A stretch of 64,000 nt of DNA from Saccharospirillum alexandrii (GTDB taxonomy: Bacteria > Pseudomonadota > Gammaproteobacteria > Pseudomonadales > Natronospirillaceae): positions 248,283-312,282 of the forward strand of contig NZ_RCIP01000002.1 of NCBI RefSeq assembly GCF_004000275.1. Reading direction: 5' to 3'. Positions 39,801 to 47,919 of this stretch are shown in pieces (within the stretch, counting starts at the first letter, position 1; each line of letters begins with the position of its first letter). The translations under genes and the position numbers were made by a program. Below the pieces are notes generated by a model. That model was not told the DNA's origin. It saw nothing but the letters and a program-made list of their open reading frames with translations, and did no database searches.

Positions 39801-40017
39801 AGCTTTTCTGCGACGCTTTACCGGTCAGGAATTCACCTGGCCCGAAGGTCAGCAATTGGGATGTTCCGTGGGTATCATTGAAGTCACTGGCGAGCAAGCG
39901 CCGAAACTGGTCGATCAGTTGCTCAACCTGGCTGACCATGCCATGTACGAGGCCAAGTCACGCGGTAAAAACCAGGCGGTTATTTCCGATTTGCCAGCGA
40001 CGTCAAACAGGCACTGA
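36874..40017 (+). CDS. Large TPR-GAF-GGDEF diguanylate cyclase
   Basis: 1047 residues (AAGGA before the ATG). The N-terminal ~220 residues resemble an AAA/STAND-like module without a recognisable Walker A. Residues ~270-690 are helical, TPR-like (ADYDGV, RAHRLLELALSRCQ, LYNGLGIIQMRLGRIEEARD). A GAF-like domain (~725-860) precedes GGDEF (~880-1040). The active site is intact: ARLGGDEFVILFPN, with an upstream RTED that fits the c-di-GMP inhibitory I-site at the right spacing. It should make c-di-GMP. The layout echoes MalT-type regulators with a cyclase output. Its 3' end overlaps the convergent acetyltransferase gene by 38 bp. Confidence 0.88.
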   Translation: MNQTYPLRLLDNAWQQTLKGQGQCLLFADADGRRFSSLVDAFMADLPAECVRYQLTSDSQLNGYYPLVDIIQEGYDRLGIADCGRWLQEQGVYGPNLTTWQQLLDDHFIQRHPLQLKDHVIQKTIAFQDDILCLLAALSQTRPIVVALTHFHFASFSLQRLVRTVQQQLNGRVLLLTSTDTDLMVSHDPDWHSTQRSADDDIDPPNWLIDLSPELNADSAPWPEPQPLSAQSIPRLIQDALRNHALQCHTETHLLCDKIGLMLDERQILLLSEHRSTLRLIEAEAQYYKDQHNGAITLLTELLEEARQEHLYDQMFDAYLRLGWCALTKHRLSTARQMATHAQTALEQITTKDAPWLLREREWLLLQVMISSMFHERPPATIMHRLEALLPMLDQDDYGYALRTAQIAWEGGMTDRERYFLRRAILTGLSQARVQKNDIATVKLTEAMALLQTKAHRFQRAHRLLELALSRCQRMASPRHEAPLYNGLGIIQMRLGRIEEARDTFLYTLHKLQTVAHYNEIAVTLHNLSWAYLISGNVQESLRLLTTAIRLCRIRGFVTIPFYTLDDLMLQQALYRFYLGHSVLAQHTLQDYRQRPEQRSARGQVLLTCLKLHFARAEADYDGVTTLVSELTASLGTQPDLPDTLVNLAWYAAGPDNLPSSLKPAYQIQWMQTRETVTQPLTDSNIDVMSVLRAADLESELEQIQQRVRDTRLLSHLSAQTNAATDTLELVETLCQQLKAHLDCDYVAIELTQQPFMAATLITRGLADLDVERLHQALSLQRLTRGRLLIRMHNLDLEGMDSGYVCIFRIALPHHDFGDMILMTRNPSGFEESVLRTASMLAGQLAAAIQRLAHEKELHHLSSTDMLTGLMNRQALYPRLEEELARGRRNASYRFSLAFLDLDNFKYLNDNYGHILGDQVLRGFAQVLKEHTRTEDLAARLGGDEFVILFPNEQGQAVQQLAQRILEDFSTPARCQAFLRRFTGQEFTWPEGQQLGCSVGIIEVTGEQAPKLVDQLLNLADHAMYEAKSRGKNQAVISDLPATSNRH

Positions 40018-40393
40018 CAAAGGCCGCAAGCTCAGTGTGAATCTGCGCCGAGAGGCGCAAAGAATGCTGCTGCGCCAACACGGATACCATTCTCCGCCCA
40101 ACGCCTCGCCCCCGGGTCAGCGCCCGAACCCCCAGGCTCAACACGCAATCTCCCTCAACAAAGATAACGCCGACAATGCGCCCGTTAAACCGGGCGGCAT
40201 GGAGTCTCACGCCCGGGGCACTGGCCTGCCAGGCAATCCAGGCCGACTGATAGCACGGGCAGGCACTCATGTCCTGCGCCAGACGGGCCAGGTCTGGCGC
40301 ATCGGTTTCTGGCAAGTCTGAGAGCGGTGTTCGGGACAGCAAATCCAGCGTTACAGGCATCGGTGTCGGTCCGGGTGGTTTGAGGCGCAGCAT
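39980..40393 (-). CDS. PanZ/PanM-like acetyltransferase-fold protein
   Basis: 137 residues; a second ATG at 40360 would give 126. The core LHAARFNGRIVGVIFVE...LGVRALTRGRGVGRRMVSVLAQQ matches the GNAT fold of PanZ (PanM), which in E. coli has HAARFN-like and TRRRGVG segments and helps the aspartate decarboxylase PanD self-cleave. Acetyl-CoA binding is expected from RGRGVG. panD is not nearby, so the role is by family resemblance only. Confidence 0.72.
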   Translation of the reverse strand: MLRLKPPGPTPMPVTLDLLSRTPLSDLPETDAPDLARLAQDMSACPCYQSAWIAWQASAPGVRLHAARFNGRIVGVIFVEGDCVLSLGVRALTRGRGVGRRMVSVLAQQHSLRLSAQIHTELAAFVSACLTSLANRK

Positions 40394-40504
40394 ACCGATA
40401 TAATGCGCCTTCGCAACCGGGTTTGAAGCTGTTTACTTTGCTGCAGCCACCCACATGCGTTGCCCGAACCAACCTTCGAATCATCAAGAACAGAGAGTCG
40501 TACT

Positions 40505-41095
40505 ATGAGTCGCCAAGCGACGGTTGAACGCAACACCACCGAAACCCAGATCAAGGTCAGTATCAATCTGGACGGTACCGGCACAGCCCAGTTCGACACC
40601 GGCATGCCCTTTCTGGACCACATGATGGACCAGATAGCCCGGCATGGCCTGATCGATCTCGACATCGTCTGCCGCGGCGACAACCACATCGACGACCACC
40701 ACAGCGTTGAAGACATCGGCATTACCCTGGGCCAGGCCTTCGCGAAGGCCGTTGGCGACAAAAAAGGCATCACCCGCTACGGCCACAGCTATGTGCCGCT
40801 CGATGAAGCCCTGTCGCGGGTCGTGATCGATTTCTCCGGTCGCCCGGGCCTCGAATACAACCTGCCATTTACACGCGGCAGCGTCGGCGGATTCGATGTC
40901 GACCTGTTTTATGAGTTTTTCCAGGGCTTCGTCAACCACGCCTGGGTCACGCTGCACATCGACAACCTGAAGGGCCATAATTCGCACCACCAGATCGAAA
41001 CGGTGTTCAAGGCCTTCGGCCGAGCCCTGCGCATGGCACTAACGCCAGACGAACGCATGGCTGGCATCACTCCGTCCACCAAGGGCGTGCTCTGA
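40505..41095 (+). CDS. hisB: Imidazoleglycerol-phosphate dehydratase
   Basis: 196 residues from the ATG at 40505; monofunctional HisB (no phosphatase domain). Metal-binding motifs are intact: [28 protein letters not shown] and [21 protein letters not shown]. It carries out the seventh histidine-synthesis step. It is followed after 76 bp by hisH, then hisA. The 40460 frame start is N-terminally unlike the family. Confidence 0.96.
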   Translation: MSRQATVERNTTETQIKVSINLDGTGTAQFDTGMPFLDHMMDQIARHGLIDLDIVCRGDNHIDDHHSVEDIGITLGQAFAKAVGDKKGITRYGHSYVPLDEALSRVVIDFSGRPGLEYNLPFTRGSVGGFDVDLFYEFFQGFVNHAWVTLHIDNLKGHNSHHQIETVFKAFGRALRMALTPDERMAGITPSTKGVL

Positions 41096-41171
41096 TACCG
41101 GCCGGAAGGTCGCTCCAACGGCGCCCACAACGGGCGCCTGATGCAAACCTCAGCCAGAACAGGATACTTCC

Positions 41172-41822
41172 GTGAGTCGCACACTGCTGACCATCATTGA
41201 TTACGGCATGGGCAATCTGCACTCCGTCGCCAAGGCGCTGGAGCACGTCGCCCCGAACACCCAAATCGAAGTCACATCCGACAAAGACCGCATCGCCGAA
41301 GCCGACCATATTCTGTTGCCGGGCGTTGGTGCGATTCGCGACTGCATGGCTGAAATTCGCCGTCAGGGCGTTGATACCGTAGTAGCCGAGGCCGTAAACA
41401 GCGGCAAGCCCTTCCTCGGTATTTGCGTCGGCATGCAGGCGCTGATGGCCCGCAGCCACGAGAACGGGGGCATCGACTGCCTGGGTCATTTCGATGGCGA
41501 GGTGCGCCGTTTCAGTACCACCGCGTCCGATGAGCGCGGTCTTGCCCTCAAGGTCCCACACATGGGCTGGAACACGGTAGACCTGCAAATCGATCACCCG
41601 TTGTTGCAGGGCATTCACAGTGGTGACCGCTTCTATTTCGTACACAGCTACTATGTAGAAGCCCACCCGGAATACACGGCGGCCAATTGCACTTACGATG
41701 CCACCTTCGCCGCGATGATTTACCGGGACAATATATTTGCCACCCAGTTCCACCCGGAAAAAAGCTTCCCGGCCGGACTGACCCTGCTGAAAAACTTTGT
41801 CGACTGGGATGGCCGCCGCTAA
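41172..41822 (+). CDS. hisH: Imidazole glycerol phosphate synthase, glutamine amidotransferase subunit
   Basis: 216 residues from a GTG at 41172 (AGGA upstream). Class I amidotransferase: oxyanion strand [12 protein letters not shown], nucleophile Cys in [12 protein letters not shown], and His/Glu at the end in ATQFHPEKS. It supplies ammonia to HisF. hisF is unusually distant here, 1.2 kb downstream beyond hisA and two repeats. Confidence 0.96.
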   Translation: MSRTLLTIIDYGMGNLHSVAKALEHVAPNTQIEVTSDKDRIAEADHILLPGVGAIRDCMAEIRRQGVDTVVAEAVNSGKPFLGICVGMQALMARSHENGGIDCLGHFDGEVRRFSTTASDERGLALKVPHMGWNTVDLQIDHPLLQGIHSGDRFYFVHSYYVEAHPEYTAANCTYDATFAAMIYRDNIFATQFHPEKSFPAGLTLLKNFVDWDGRR

Positions 41823-41866
41823 TCGGCCCTTCCGGCACCATCCCAGTAGAACAGGAGACACCCTCA

Positions 41867-42601
41867 ATGCTGATCATCCCCGCCATCGACCTGAAAGACG
41901 GCCAGTGCGTGCGCTTGCTGCAAGGCCGAATGGAAGACGCAACCGTGTTCGGATCCGACCCGGTAGAAATGGCCACCCGCTGGGTCGAGGCCGGCTGCCG
42001 CCGCCTGCACCTCGTCGACCTGAACGGTGCCTTCGAAGGCACCCCGATTCACGCCGAAGCGGTCACCGCCATTTCCAGAAAATACCCGGACCTACCGATC
42101 CAGATTGGCGGTGGCATCCGCTCGCTGGAGACCATTGAAGCCTACATCAAAGCCGGCGTCAGCTGGTGCATCATCGGCACCGCGGCGGTCAAGAACCCGG
42201 GCTTTGTACGCGAAGCCTGCCAGGCTTTCCCCGGCCACATCATTGTCGGCATCGATGCCAAAGACGGCCGCGTCGCTACCGAAGGCTGGGCCGATGTCAG
42301 CGACGTGCTGGCCACGGATCTGGCCCGCGATTTCGCCAACGACGGCGTCAGCGCCATTGTTTACACCGACATCAGCCGCGATGGCATGATGCAGGGCGTT
42401 AATGTCGATGCCACCGTAGAAGTCGCCAAAGCCGGCGGCATTCCGGTGATCGCCAGTGGTGGCGTCACCAACATGACCGACATAGAACGCCTCTGTGATG
42501 TCGCCAGCCAGGGCGTTCTGGGCGCCATTACCGGACGCGCCATCTACGACGGCGCCATCGATGTGCAAGAGGCTCAGGCTTACTGTGACGGGCGTGGTTG
42601 A
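41867..42601 (+). CDS. hisA: Phosphoribosylformimino-5-aminoimidazole carboxamide ribotide isomerase
   Basis: 244 residues from the ATG at 41867 (AGGAG upstream); E. coli HisA is 245. A TIM barrel with the catalytic Asp in [17 protein letters not shown] and the second in [26 protein letters not shown] and [14 protein letters not shown] are the phosphate-binding halves. It supplies HisF substrate. A frame extension upstream overlaps hisH and is not the start. Confidence 0.97.
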   Translation: MLIIPAIDLKDGQCVRLLQGRMEDATVFGSDPVEMATRWVEAGCRRLHLVDLNGAFEGTPIHAEAVTAISRKYPDLPIQIGGGIRSLETIEAYIKAGVSWCIIGTAAVKNPGFVREACQAFPGHIIVGIDAKDGRVATEGWADVSDVLATDLARDFANDGVSAIVYTDISRDGMMQGVNVDATVEVAKAGGIPVIASGGVTNMTDIERLCDVASQGVLGAITGRAIYDGAIDVQEAQAYCDGRG

Positions 42602-42700
42602 GACAAGTTAATTATTCTACTGTGGCTTTGTCCTGAGCCCGAGATTCGCCTGGGAAAACGACTTAGTGGTTGGTGTTACTAATTAGCTAGGGCGGGCCAT

Positions 42701-42793
42701 CGGGTACCCTCATCGGAGGCACGCCGTAAACCCATCCATGGGGGCTCGAAGACCGCATCCATGCGGTCTAACGGCCTCCGATGAGGGCACCCG
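42701..42793 (-). repeat. Dispersed stem-loop repeat, copy R2
   Basis: Arms 42701-42720 and 42774-42793 pair over 20 bp with one A-C mismatch; on the minus strand the distal arm reads CCCTCATCGGAGG. The core hairpins are GACCGC-ATGGAT-GCGGTC and CCC-ATGGAT-GGG. This copy is the most divergent in its core and is inverted relative to the others. Confidence 0.85.
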
Positions 42794-42894
42794 AAAGCCC
42801 TTGGGGCAGATTAGTGGTTAATTCAGGGCGAATCTTGAACTCAGGGCACGGCACTAAACGGCACCACTTATCTATGGAATCGACACCGGGCCGA

Positions 42895-43007
42895 GTGTTA
42901 GGTGCCGGGTAGGTCTATCCGGGGAAGTCTGAGGCATGGATGCCGAAGCCTAGGCCCCATGGACGGGTTCACGCCGACCCCGGATAGACCTACCCGGTGC
43001 CTAACAC
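42895..43007 (+). repeat. Dispersed stem-loop repeat, copy R3
   Basis: Arms 42895-42924 and 42978-43007 pair over 30 bp; the only irregularities are two adjacent G-T wobbles in GGTGCC. The distal arm reads GGTCTATCCGGGG. Hairpin loops ATGGAT and ATGGAC. Confidence 0.9.
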
Positions 43008-43048
43008 GGATTCCTGGCAGGTAGAAAAAGCAACCGAGAGACTAAATT

Positions 43049-43807
43049 ATGGCACTGGCAAAACGTATTATTCCCTGCCTCGACGTCGACAAGGGTCGCG
43101 TGGTGAAGGGCGTGAATTTCGTCAATATTCGGGACGCCGGGGATCCGGTGGAAGTGGCGCGCCGGTACAATGAACAGGGTGCCGATGAGATTACCATGCT
43201 CGATATTACCGCCACTCATGAAGGCCGGGACACCATGGTCGAGACCGTCAGTGCCATTGCCGGCCAGGTGTTTATTCCGCTGACTGTTGGAGGTGGTATT
43301 CGCACCCTTGATGATATTCGCACCATGCTAAACGCCGGTGCCGACAAAGTGTCTATTAACAGCGCGGCAGTGTTTAACCCCGAGTTTGTAAAACAGGCTT
43401 CCGACCGGTTTGGCGCCCAGTGCATTGTGGTTGCTATTGATGCCAAGCGGGTTGATGACCACTGGGAAATTTTCACGCACGGTGGCCGTAAACCAACAGG
43501 CATTGATGCCGTTGAATGGGCGCAGAAAATGGAGACCCTGGGTGCCGGCGAGATTTTGCTGACCAGTATGGATCGGGATGGGGTGAAAACCGGCTTTGAT
43601 CTAGGGCTGACCAAGGCCGTTGCCGATGCCATTCGCATTCCTGTAATCGCCAGTGGTGGCGTGGGTAACCTCGATCACCTGGCCGACGGCGTTCTTGAAG
43701 GCCATGCCGATGCCGTCTTGGCTGCCAGCATTTTTCACTTTGGTGAGTACAGTATTGCCGAGGCGAAAGACGTGATGGCTGGTCGCGGAATTGAAATGCG
43801 GCGCTGA
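43049..43807 (+). CDS. hisF: Imidazole glycerol phosphate synthase cyclase subunit
   Basis: 252 residues. TIM barrel with catalytic Asp residues in [18 protein letters not shown] and [14 protein letters not shown]; phosphate sites [12 protein letters not shown] and [13 protein letters not shown]. It pairs with HisH to form the IGP synthase. A GAGAG site precedes the ATG. It is separated from hisBHA by the repeat-bearing gap. No hisI follows before the TRAP genes. Confidence 0.97.
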   Translation: MALAKRIIPCLDVDKGRVVKGVNFVNIRDAGDPVEVARRYNEQGADEITMLDITATHEGRDTMVETVSAIAGQVFIPLTVGGGIRTLDDIRTMLNAGADKVSINSAAVFNPEFVKQASDRFGAQCIVVAIDAKRVDDHWEIFTHGGRKPTGIDAVEWAQKMETLGAGEILLTSMDRDGVKTGFDLGLTKAVADAIRIPVIASGGVGNLDHLADGVLEGHADAVLAASIFHFGEYSIAEAKDVMAGRGIEMRR

Positions 43808-44200
43808 AAGTCATGACTGATAGACGAGTCGCGCTTTAGCGAGCGCGCACCCAGCCAATTCTTGCTTACCAAACCCCTGCTAATGAGCAAAATCTTGCCT
43901 ACTCGTTCTGGTTGATTCTCCCCAACCCCCAAAGCATGGGGGTTTGAAAGCATCTCCCTTCTGGCACACCGGTTGCAATAGCCTGACTGACCCTGTGGCA
44001 GCCGGGCTACAAAAAACTCGAACCAACCCGTGCTTGCTGCATCTTCACGACTACAATCAGGTCATTAACGGGCCCTGTGCCTGGATCCCTTGTGAAGCTC
44101 AAACGCTTGTGTCTGTCAGAAAGGCACATCGACTGAGCCACGGGTTCATGAACGACGATAATTGACGTACAAAACCAACAACAATCGAGGTAACGATCTC
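43808..44200. other. Gap between hisF and the TRAP operon
   Basis: 393 bp. It holds the terminator-like hairpin at 43926-43949 and presumably the TRAP operon promoter. A 73-codon frame from 43944 crosses that hairpin, lacks a ribosome site and has unremarkable composition, so no gene is called. Confidence 0.55.
43926..43949 (+). terminator. Weak terminator-like hairpin after hisF
   Basis: AACCCCC paired with GGGGGTTT over a 7-nt loop, with only three T residues following. Confidence 0.45.
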
Positions 44201-45157
44201 ATGCGTAAGCTTTCACTGGCACTGTGTGCTACCGCAGCCCTGGGCTTCTCTGCTGCCCAGGCTGAATCCCTGTCCATTGCTACCGGCGGCACCGGTGGCA
44301 CCTACTATCCCCTGGGTGGTGGTCTGGCTGAACTGATCACCAACAACATCGATGGTTACGATGCGGTCGCTGAAGTGACCGGTGCGTCCGTTGAAAACAT
44401 GGGTCTGGTCCATCGCGAAGATTCAGACCTGGCCATCGCCCTGGCCGACACGGTCTACCAGGCGTACAACGGTGGTGACCGCTTCAATGGCAACAAACTG
44501 GACGTAGTAGCGCTCGCTTCCCTTTACCCGAACGCGGTCCAGATTGTGACGCTGGCTGATTCCGACATTAACTCTCTGGCTGACCTGCGCGGCAAGCGCG
44601 TCTCGGTTGGCGCGCCGGGCAGTGGTACGGAAGTGAATGCCAATGCCATTCTTGAAGGCAATGGCATCAGCTACGATGACTTTACTGCCTTGCGCCTGAA
44701 CTTCAACGAAACCGCTGATGCGATTCGCGATGGCGACATCGATGCGGGTTTCTGGAGTGTCGGCCCGCCGACCAGCTCAATTCTGAGCCTGGCCACCACC
44801 CGCGACATCAAGCTGTTGTCCTTGTCTGAAGAAGAAGTGGCCAACGCCCTGGAACTGGAACCGGTATTTGCACCTTATACGCTCCGTGCTGGCCTGTATG
44901 AAGGCATGGACGAACCGGTTCAGTCTGTTGGCATTCCCAACGTCCTGACCGTCAACACCGCCATGTCTGACGATCTGGCTTACCAGATCACCAAGCTGCT
45001 GTTCGAGGAAGTTGAATACCTGCGAGACATTCACCCGGCCGCAAACGACACCACCGTGGATTTCGCGCTGACCTCTACGCCGATTCCGCTGCACCCGGGT
45101 GCCATTCGGTACTACGAAGAAATCGGTGCCGACATCCCGGCTCGCCTGCGCCAGTAA
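44201..45157 (+). CDS. TAXI-family TRAP transporter solute-binding protein
   Basis: 318 residues from the ATG at 44201 with GAGG upstream; signal peptide MRKLSLALCATAALGFSAAQA. The mature start ESLSIATGGTGGTYYPLGGGLAELI is the hallmark of TAXI binding proteins, as are KRVSVGAPGSGTEVNA and DAGFWSVGPPTSSI. It captures the substrate in the periplasm for the fused permease two genes downstream; TAXI substrates include glutamate and C4-dicarboxylate-like acids, unknown here. Confidence 0.95.
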   Translation: MRKLSLALCATAALGFSAAQAESLSIATGGTGGTYYPLGGGLAELITNNIDGYDAVAEVTGASVENMGLVHREDSDLAIALADTVYQAYNGGDRFNGNKLDVVALASLYPNAVQIVTLADSDINSLADLRGKRVSVGAPGSGTEVNANAILEGNGISYDDFTALRLNFNETADAIRDGDIDAGFWSVGPPTSSILSLATTRDIKLLSLSEEEVANALELEPVFAPYTLRAGLYEGMDEPVQSVGIPNVLTVNTAMSDDLAYQITKLLFEEVEYLRDIHPAANDTTVDFALTSTPIPLHPGAIRYYEEIGADIPARLRQ

Positions 45158-45163
45158 TTGCAG

Positions 45164-45700
45164 ATGACGCGGCTAACCAGCCTGGAAACCGTGGGTCGCA
45201 AGACCCGCGGTTTTTTTAAACACGTCAGGCTTGGTGTGCTCACCGGACTAATCACCGTTGTAACACCGGCTATTGCCTGGCAGCTGGAAGTTGTCGATCG
45301 CAATGATCAGATTCTGGCCAGGGTCGACTTGCCCAACGATGAAGGCCGCTGGTGCCTGCTTTGGAATCACTCGGTTCAGGGGTTTCAGGTAGAAGACTGC
45401 TTTCGGGTAGACGGCCAGACACTGATTCTCGACAGCACCCACACTCCCGATTTTGCCGCTGGCCTGGGGCACATTCCCGGACGCGGTGCTTTGGAATCCG
45501 ATAACCAGCACGGTTATCGCATTACCAATTTTAACCAGCCGTTGCCGGGCAATCAGCTCGTGTTGCGGGTCGGATCAATGCGGGTCAATCACCGCATTGC
45601 CATTGAACACAATTTGATCAGCCTCAGTGAACTGGCCTTTGACCAACGCGTCATCATTCGCCTCGCCGCTGACGTACCCACTGGAAGTATGACTCCATGA
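45164..45700 (+). CDS. DUF1850 protein of a TAXI-TRAP operon
   Basis: 178 residues from the ATG at 45164 (TTG at 45158 and GTG at 45236 are alternatives). Basic N-terminus then hydrophobic GVLTGLITVVTPAIA as a signal or anchor, followed by a small beta-rich domain with RWCLLWNHSVQGFQVEDCFRV, matching DUF1850 proteins, which are regularly placed between TAXI binding proteins and TRAP permeases. A terminator hairpin lies inside its 5' end. Its stop overlaps the permease start by 4 bp. Confidence 0.8.
   Translation: MTRLTSLETVGRKTRGFFKHVRLGVLTGLITVVTPAIAWQLEVVDRNDQILARVDLPNDEGRWCLLWNHSVQGFQVEDCFRVDGQTLILDSTHTPDFAAGLGHIPGRGALESDNQHGYRITNFNQPLPGNQLVLRVGSMRVNHRIAIEHNLISLSELAFDQRVIIRLAADVPTGSMTP
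45190..45217 (+). terminator. Intrinsic terminator inside the operon (attenuator)
   Basis: CGTGGGTC-GCAA-GACCCGCG hairpin with a GNRA tetraloop and seven T residues, 33 bp after the binding-protein stop and inside the 5' part of the next frame. It would make binding-protein mRNA more abundant than permease mRNA. Confidence 0.75.
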
Positions 45701-47715
45701 AACAATATACCCCGATACCCTTTAAGGTTGAGAGCGACTGGCAGGCCGAGTTGATGCCCGGGCCCGCCGTCTGGCGCTGGCTGGTCATCGTTCTGGGCAT
45801 CAGCCTGTCACTGTTTCATCTCTATGGCGCCGGCATCGAACCGCTGGGCCTGTTTTATCAGCGCGGCATACACTTGATGTTGATTCTGATGCTCACGTTC
45901 GTTTTGTTTGGTCCAAAACCAGGCAAACCCAGGGGCCCCATCGCCATGGGCGTCGACTGCATTTTCTTTGTTGCATCCACGGCCTCCGGTTTCTATCTGG
46001 TCTGGTTTCTCGATGACATCATCAACCGGGCCGGCTTCTGGTCGGACACTGACATCCTCTTCGCCATTATCTGCATCGTCACCGTGCTTGAGGCCAGCCG
46101 TCGGGCTGTAGGCACCGGCCTGACCATCATCGGCACCCTGGCGATTGCCTACGCGCTGGCCGGGTCGCGCGGTGACCTGCCCTGGTTGGGCGAGTTTTTG
46201 CCCGGCATTCTTAACCACCGCGGCTATTCGCTCGACCGGGTCGCGGCACAGTTGTATCTCGGTCAGGAAGGCATTTTCGGCTTGCCACTGGGCGTTGCAG
46301 CCACCTTTGTGTTTATCTTTGTTTTGTTTGGGGCCTTGTTGGAAGTCACCGGCGCCGGCAAGTTCTTTATTGATCTTGCCTACTCTGCCACTGGCACCCA
46401 ACGTGGAGGCCCCGCCAAGGCAGCCGTGCTCGCCTCTGCCAGCATGGGTTCCATTTCCGGCAGTGCCATTGCCAACGTGGTGACGACCGGTGCGTTCACC
46501 ATCCCACTGATGAAGAAACTCGGTTACAAACCGGCCCAGGCCGGTGGTATTGAAGCGGCCGCTAGTACCGGTGGGCAAATCATGCCTCCTCTGATGGGTG
46601 CCGGCGCCTTTCTAATGGCCGAGTACACTCGCCTGCCCTACCTGGAAATCGTGAAAGTCAGCGTGTTTCCGGCGCTGCTGTATTTTTCAACGGTGTACTT
46701 GTTTGTGCACATCATCGCGGTCAAGCAGGGGCTGCAACCCCAGACCAAGAGTGAGCTGCCCAAGATTCGCGATGTGCTGGCACGCGGCTGGTTCTTCCTG
46801 GTGCCATTGCTGCTGCTGGTCTGGCTGCTGGTGCTCGGGATCTCGCCCATGCGGGTCGGCTTTTACGCCATCATCAGCATTTTGTCAGTGGCCGGTTTGA
46901 ATGGCCTCTGGCTGGCCTATAGACGCGGAACGCAGAACGGACAACTCGCCACAGAAGTACGAGGCACCTTGCGTAACGGTGGCGTTAAGCTGCTCCAGGG
47001 CCTGGAACTGGGTGCCCGGAATGCCGTATCGGTCAGTATTGCCTGCGCCGTCGCTGGCATTGTGGTCGGCGTGGTGGGTCTGACCGGGCTGGGCCTGAAA
47101 TTCTCATCCATGATGATCGCCTTCTCCGGTGGCAACATTCTGCTGGCCTTGTTACTGGTGCTGGTAGCCAGTCTGATTCTGGGGCTAGGGTTGCCCGTGA
47201 CCGCCAGCTACATCGTCCTGATCGTTCTGGTCGGCCCGGCACTGACCAACGAGTTCGGCATTCCGCTGCTGATCGCCCACCTGGTCGTCTTCTGGTATTC
47301 ACAGGACTCCAACGTGACGCCCCCCGTGGCCCTGGCGGCGTTCGCCGGGGCGGCCATTGCGGGCAGTAAAACCATGGAAACCAGTGTTCAGGCCTGGAAG
47401 TTCGCCAAGGGGCTCTACCTGATTCCGCTGTTCATGGTGTTTAATCCGTCCATCATTATGGGCGGGCCCGTTCCACTTGTACTCTGGAATGGCTTCATCG
47501 CGATACTGGCACTGGCCGCATTTGCCTCGGCGCTTGAGGGCTACCTCTTTGGCCCCATGCGCAACTGGATGCGGGCCCTGTTGTCACTCGGGGTTGTGGC
47601 CATCTTCTACCCGAACTTTATTGCCGAGGTTGCCGGTGTGGTGCTGATGCTGGTGCTGCTCACCATCAACTTCATCAACCGTCCCAAGGTTGCCCCAGTT
47701 GCCGCAGCCGGGTAA
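45697..47715 (+). CDS. TRAP transporter permease, DctQ-DctM fusion
   Basis: 672 residues. The first ~180 residues carry four membrane helices of the small DctQ-type subunit; the remainder is the large DctM-type subunit with many helices and the signatures SASMGSISGSAIANVVTTGAFTI and EAAASTGGQIMPPLMGAGAFLM. Such fused permeases are typical of the TAXI-TRAP class. Transport is driven by ion gradients, usually sodium. ATGA overlap with the DUF1850 gene couples translation. Confidence 0.95.
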   Translation: MKQYTPIPFKVESDWQAELMPGPAVWRWLVIVLGISLSLFHLYGAGIEPLGLFYQRGIHLMLILMLTFVLFGPKPGKPRGPIAMGVDCIFFVASTASGFYLVWFLDDIINRAGFWSDTDILFAIICIVTVLEASRRAVGTGLTIIGTLAIAYALAGSRGDLPWLGEFLPGILNHRGYSLDRVAAQLYLGQEGIFGLPLGVAATFVFIFVLFGALLEVTGAGKFFIDLAYSATGTQRGGPAKAAVLASASMGSISGSAIANVVTTGAFTIPLMKKLGYKPAQAGGIEAAASTGGQIMPPLMGAGAFLMAEYTRLPYLEIVKVSVFPALLYFSTVYLFVHIIAVKQGLQPQTKSELPKIRDVLARGWFFLVPLLLLVWLLVLGISPMRVGFYAIISILSVAGLNGLWLAYRRGTQNGQLATEVRGTLRNGGVKLLQGLELGARNAVSVSIACAVAGIVVGVVGLTGLGLKFSSMMIAFSGGNILLALLLVLVASLILGLGLPVTASYIVLIVLVGPALTNEFGIPLLIAHLVVFWYSQDSNVTPPVALAAFAGAAIAGSKTMETSVQAWKFAKGLYLIPLFMVFNPSIIMGGPVPLVLWNGFIAILALAAFASALEGYLFGPMRNWMRALLSLGVVAIFYPNFIAEVAGVVLMLVLLTINFINRPKVAPVAAAG

Positions 47716-47726
47716 ACTGCGCGCCG

Positions 47727-47852
47727 TCTTGGGGGAGTAATCGGCCGGTACCCGCCGGCGCGGCCATCAACATAATTGAACCGAAGGTTCATGGTGGTCG
47801 CATCCGGCGTTGCGTGTGTTGCAGACCGCCGGACTGATGAGACCTGAGGCAA
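47727..47852 (+). ncRNA. yybP-ykoY manganese riboswitch
   Basis: The diagnostic pieces are CTTGGGGGAGTA near 47729 and GATGAGACCTGAGGCAA near 47836-47852, which match the conserved strands of the yybP-ykoY aptamer. The next feature is a 15-bp-stem hairpin at 47847-47888, whose left arm shares bases with the aptamer end, so alternative pairing is possible. The gene that follows belongs to a family known to be under this riboswitch. Confidence 0.85.
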
Positions 47853-47888
47853 ACGACACAGAACCGGGTGGGGCTGTGGCGTTTGCCT
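47847..47888 (+). promoter_or_regulatory. Expression-platform hairpin of the manganese riboswitch
   Basis: AGGCAAACGACACAG pairs with CTGTGGCGTTTGCCT with one internal mismatch. Its left arm begins inside the aptamer closing strand. No long T-run follows, so control is more likely at translation start or Rho access than by intrinsic termination (inference). Confidence 0.6.
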
Positions 47889-47919
47889 TTGGTAATGCTC
47901 CCCGCCCCGGAATGCAATC

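Larger units (their letters stand above)
42602..43048. other. hisA-hisF gap holding repeats R2 and R3
   Basis: 447 bp that separates two genes normally adjacent or overlapping. It holds two repeat copies in opposite orientation (R2 minus, R3 plus). A 9-bp direct repeat TTAGTGGTT occurs at 42663 and 42811, flanking R2, and may be a target duplication. No gene is supported. Confidence 0.75.

Noticed and set aside
43944-44165. 73-codon frame before the TRAP operon
   Set aside because: Crosses a terminator-like hairpin, lacks a Shine-Dalgarno and has no recognisable domain.
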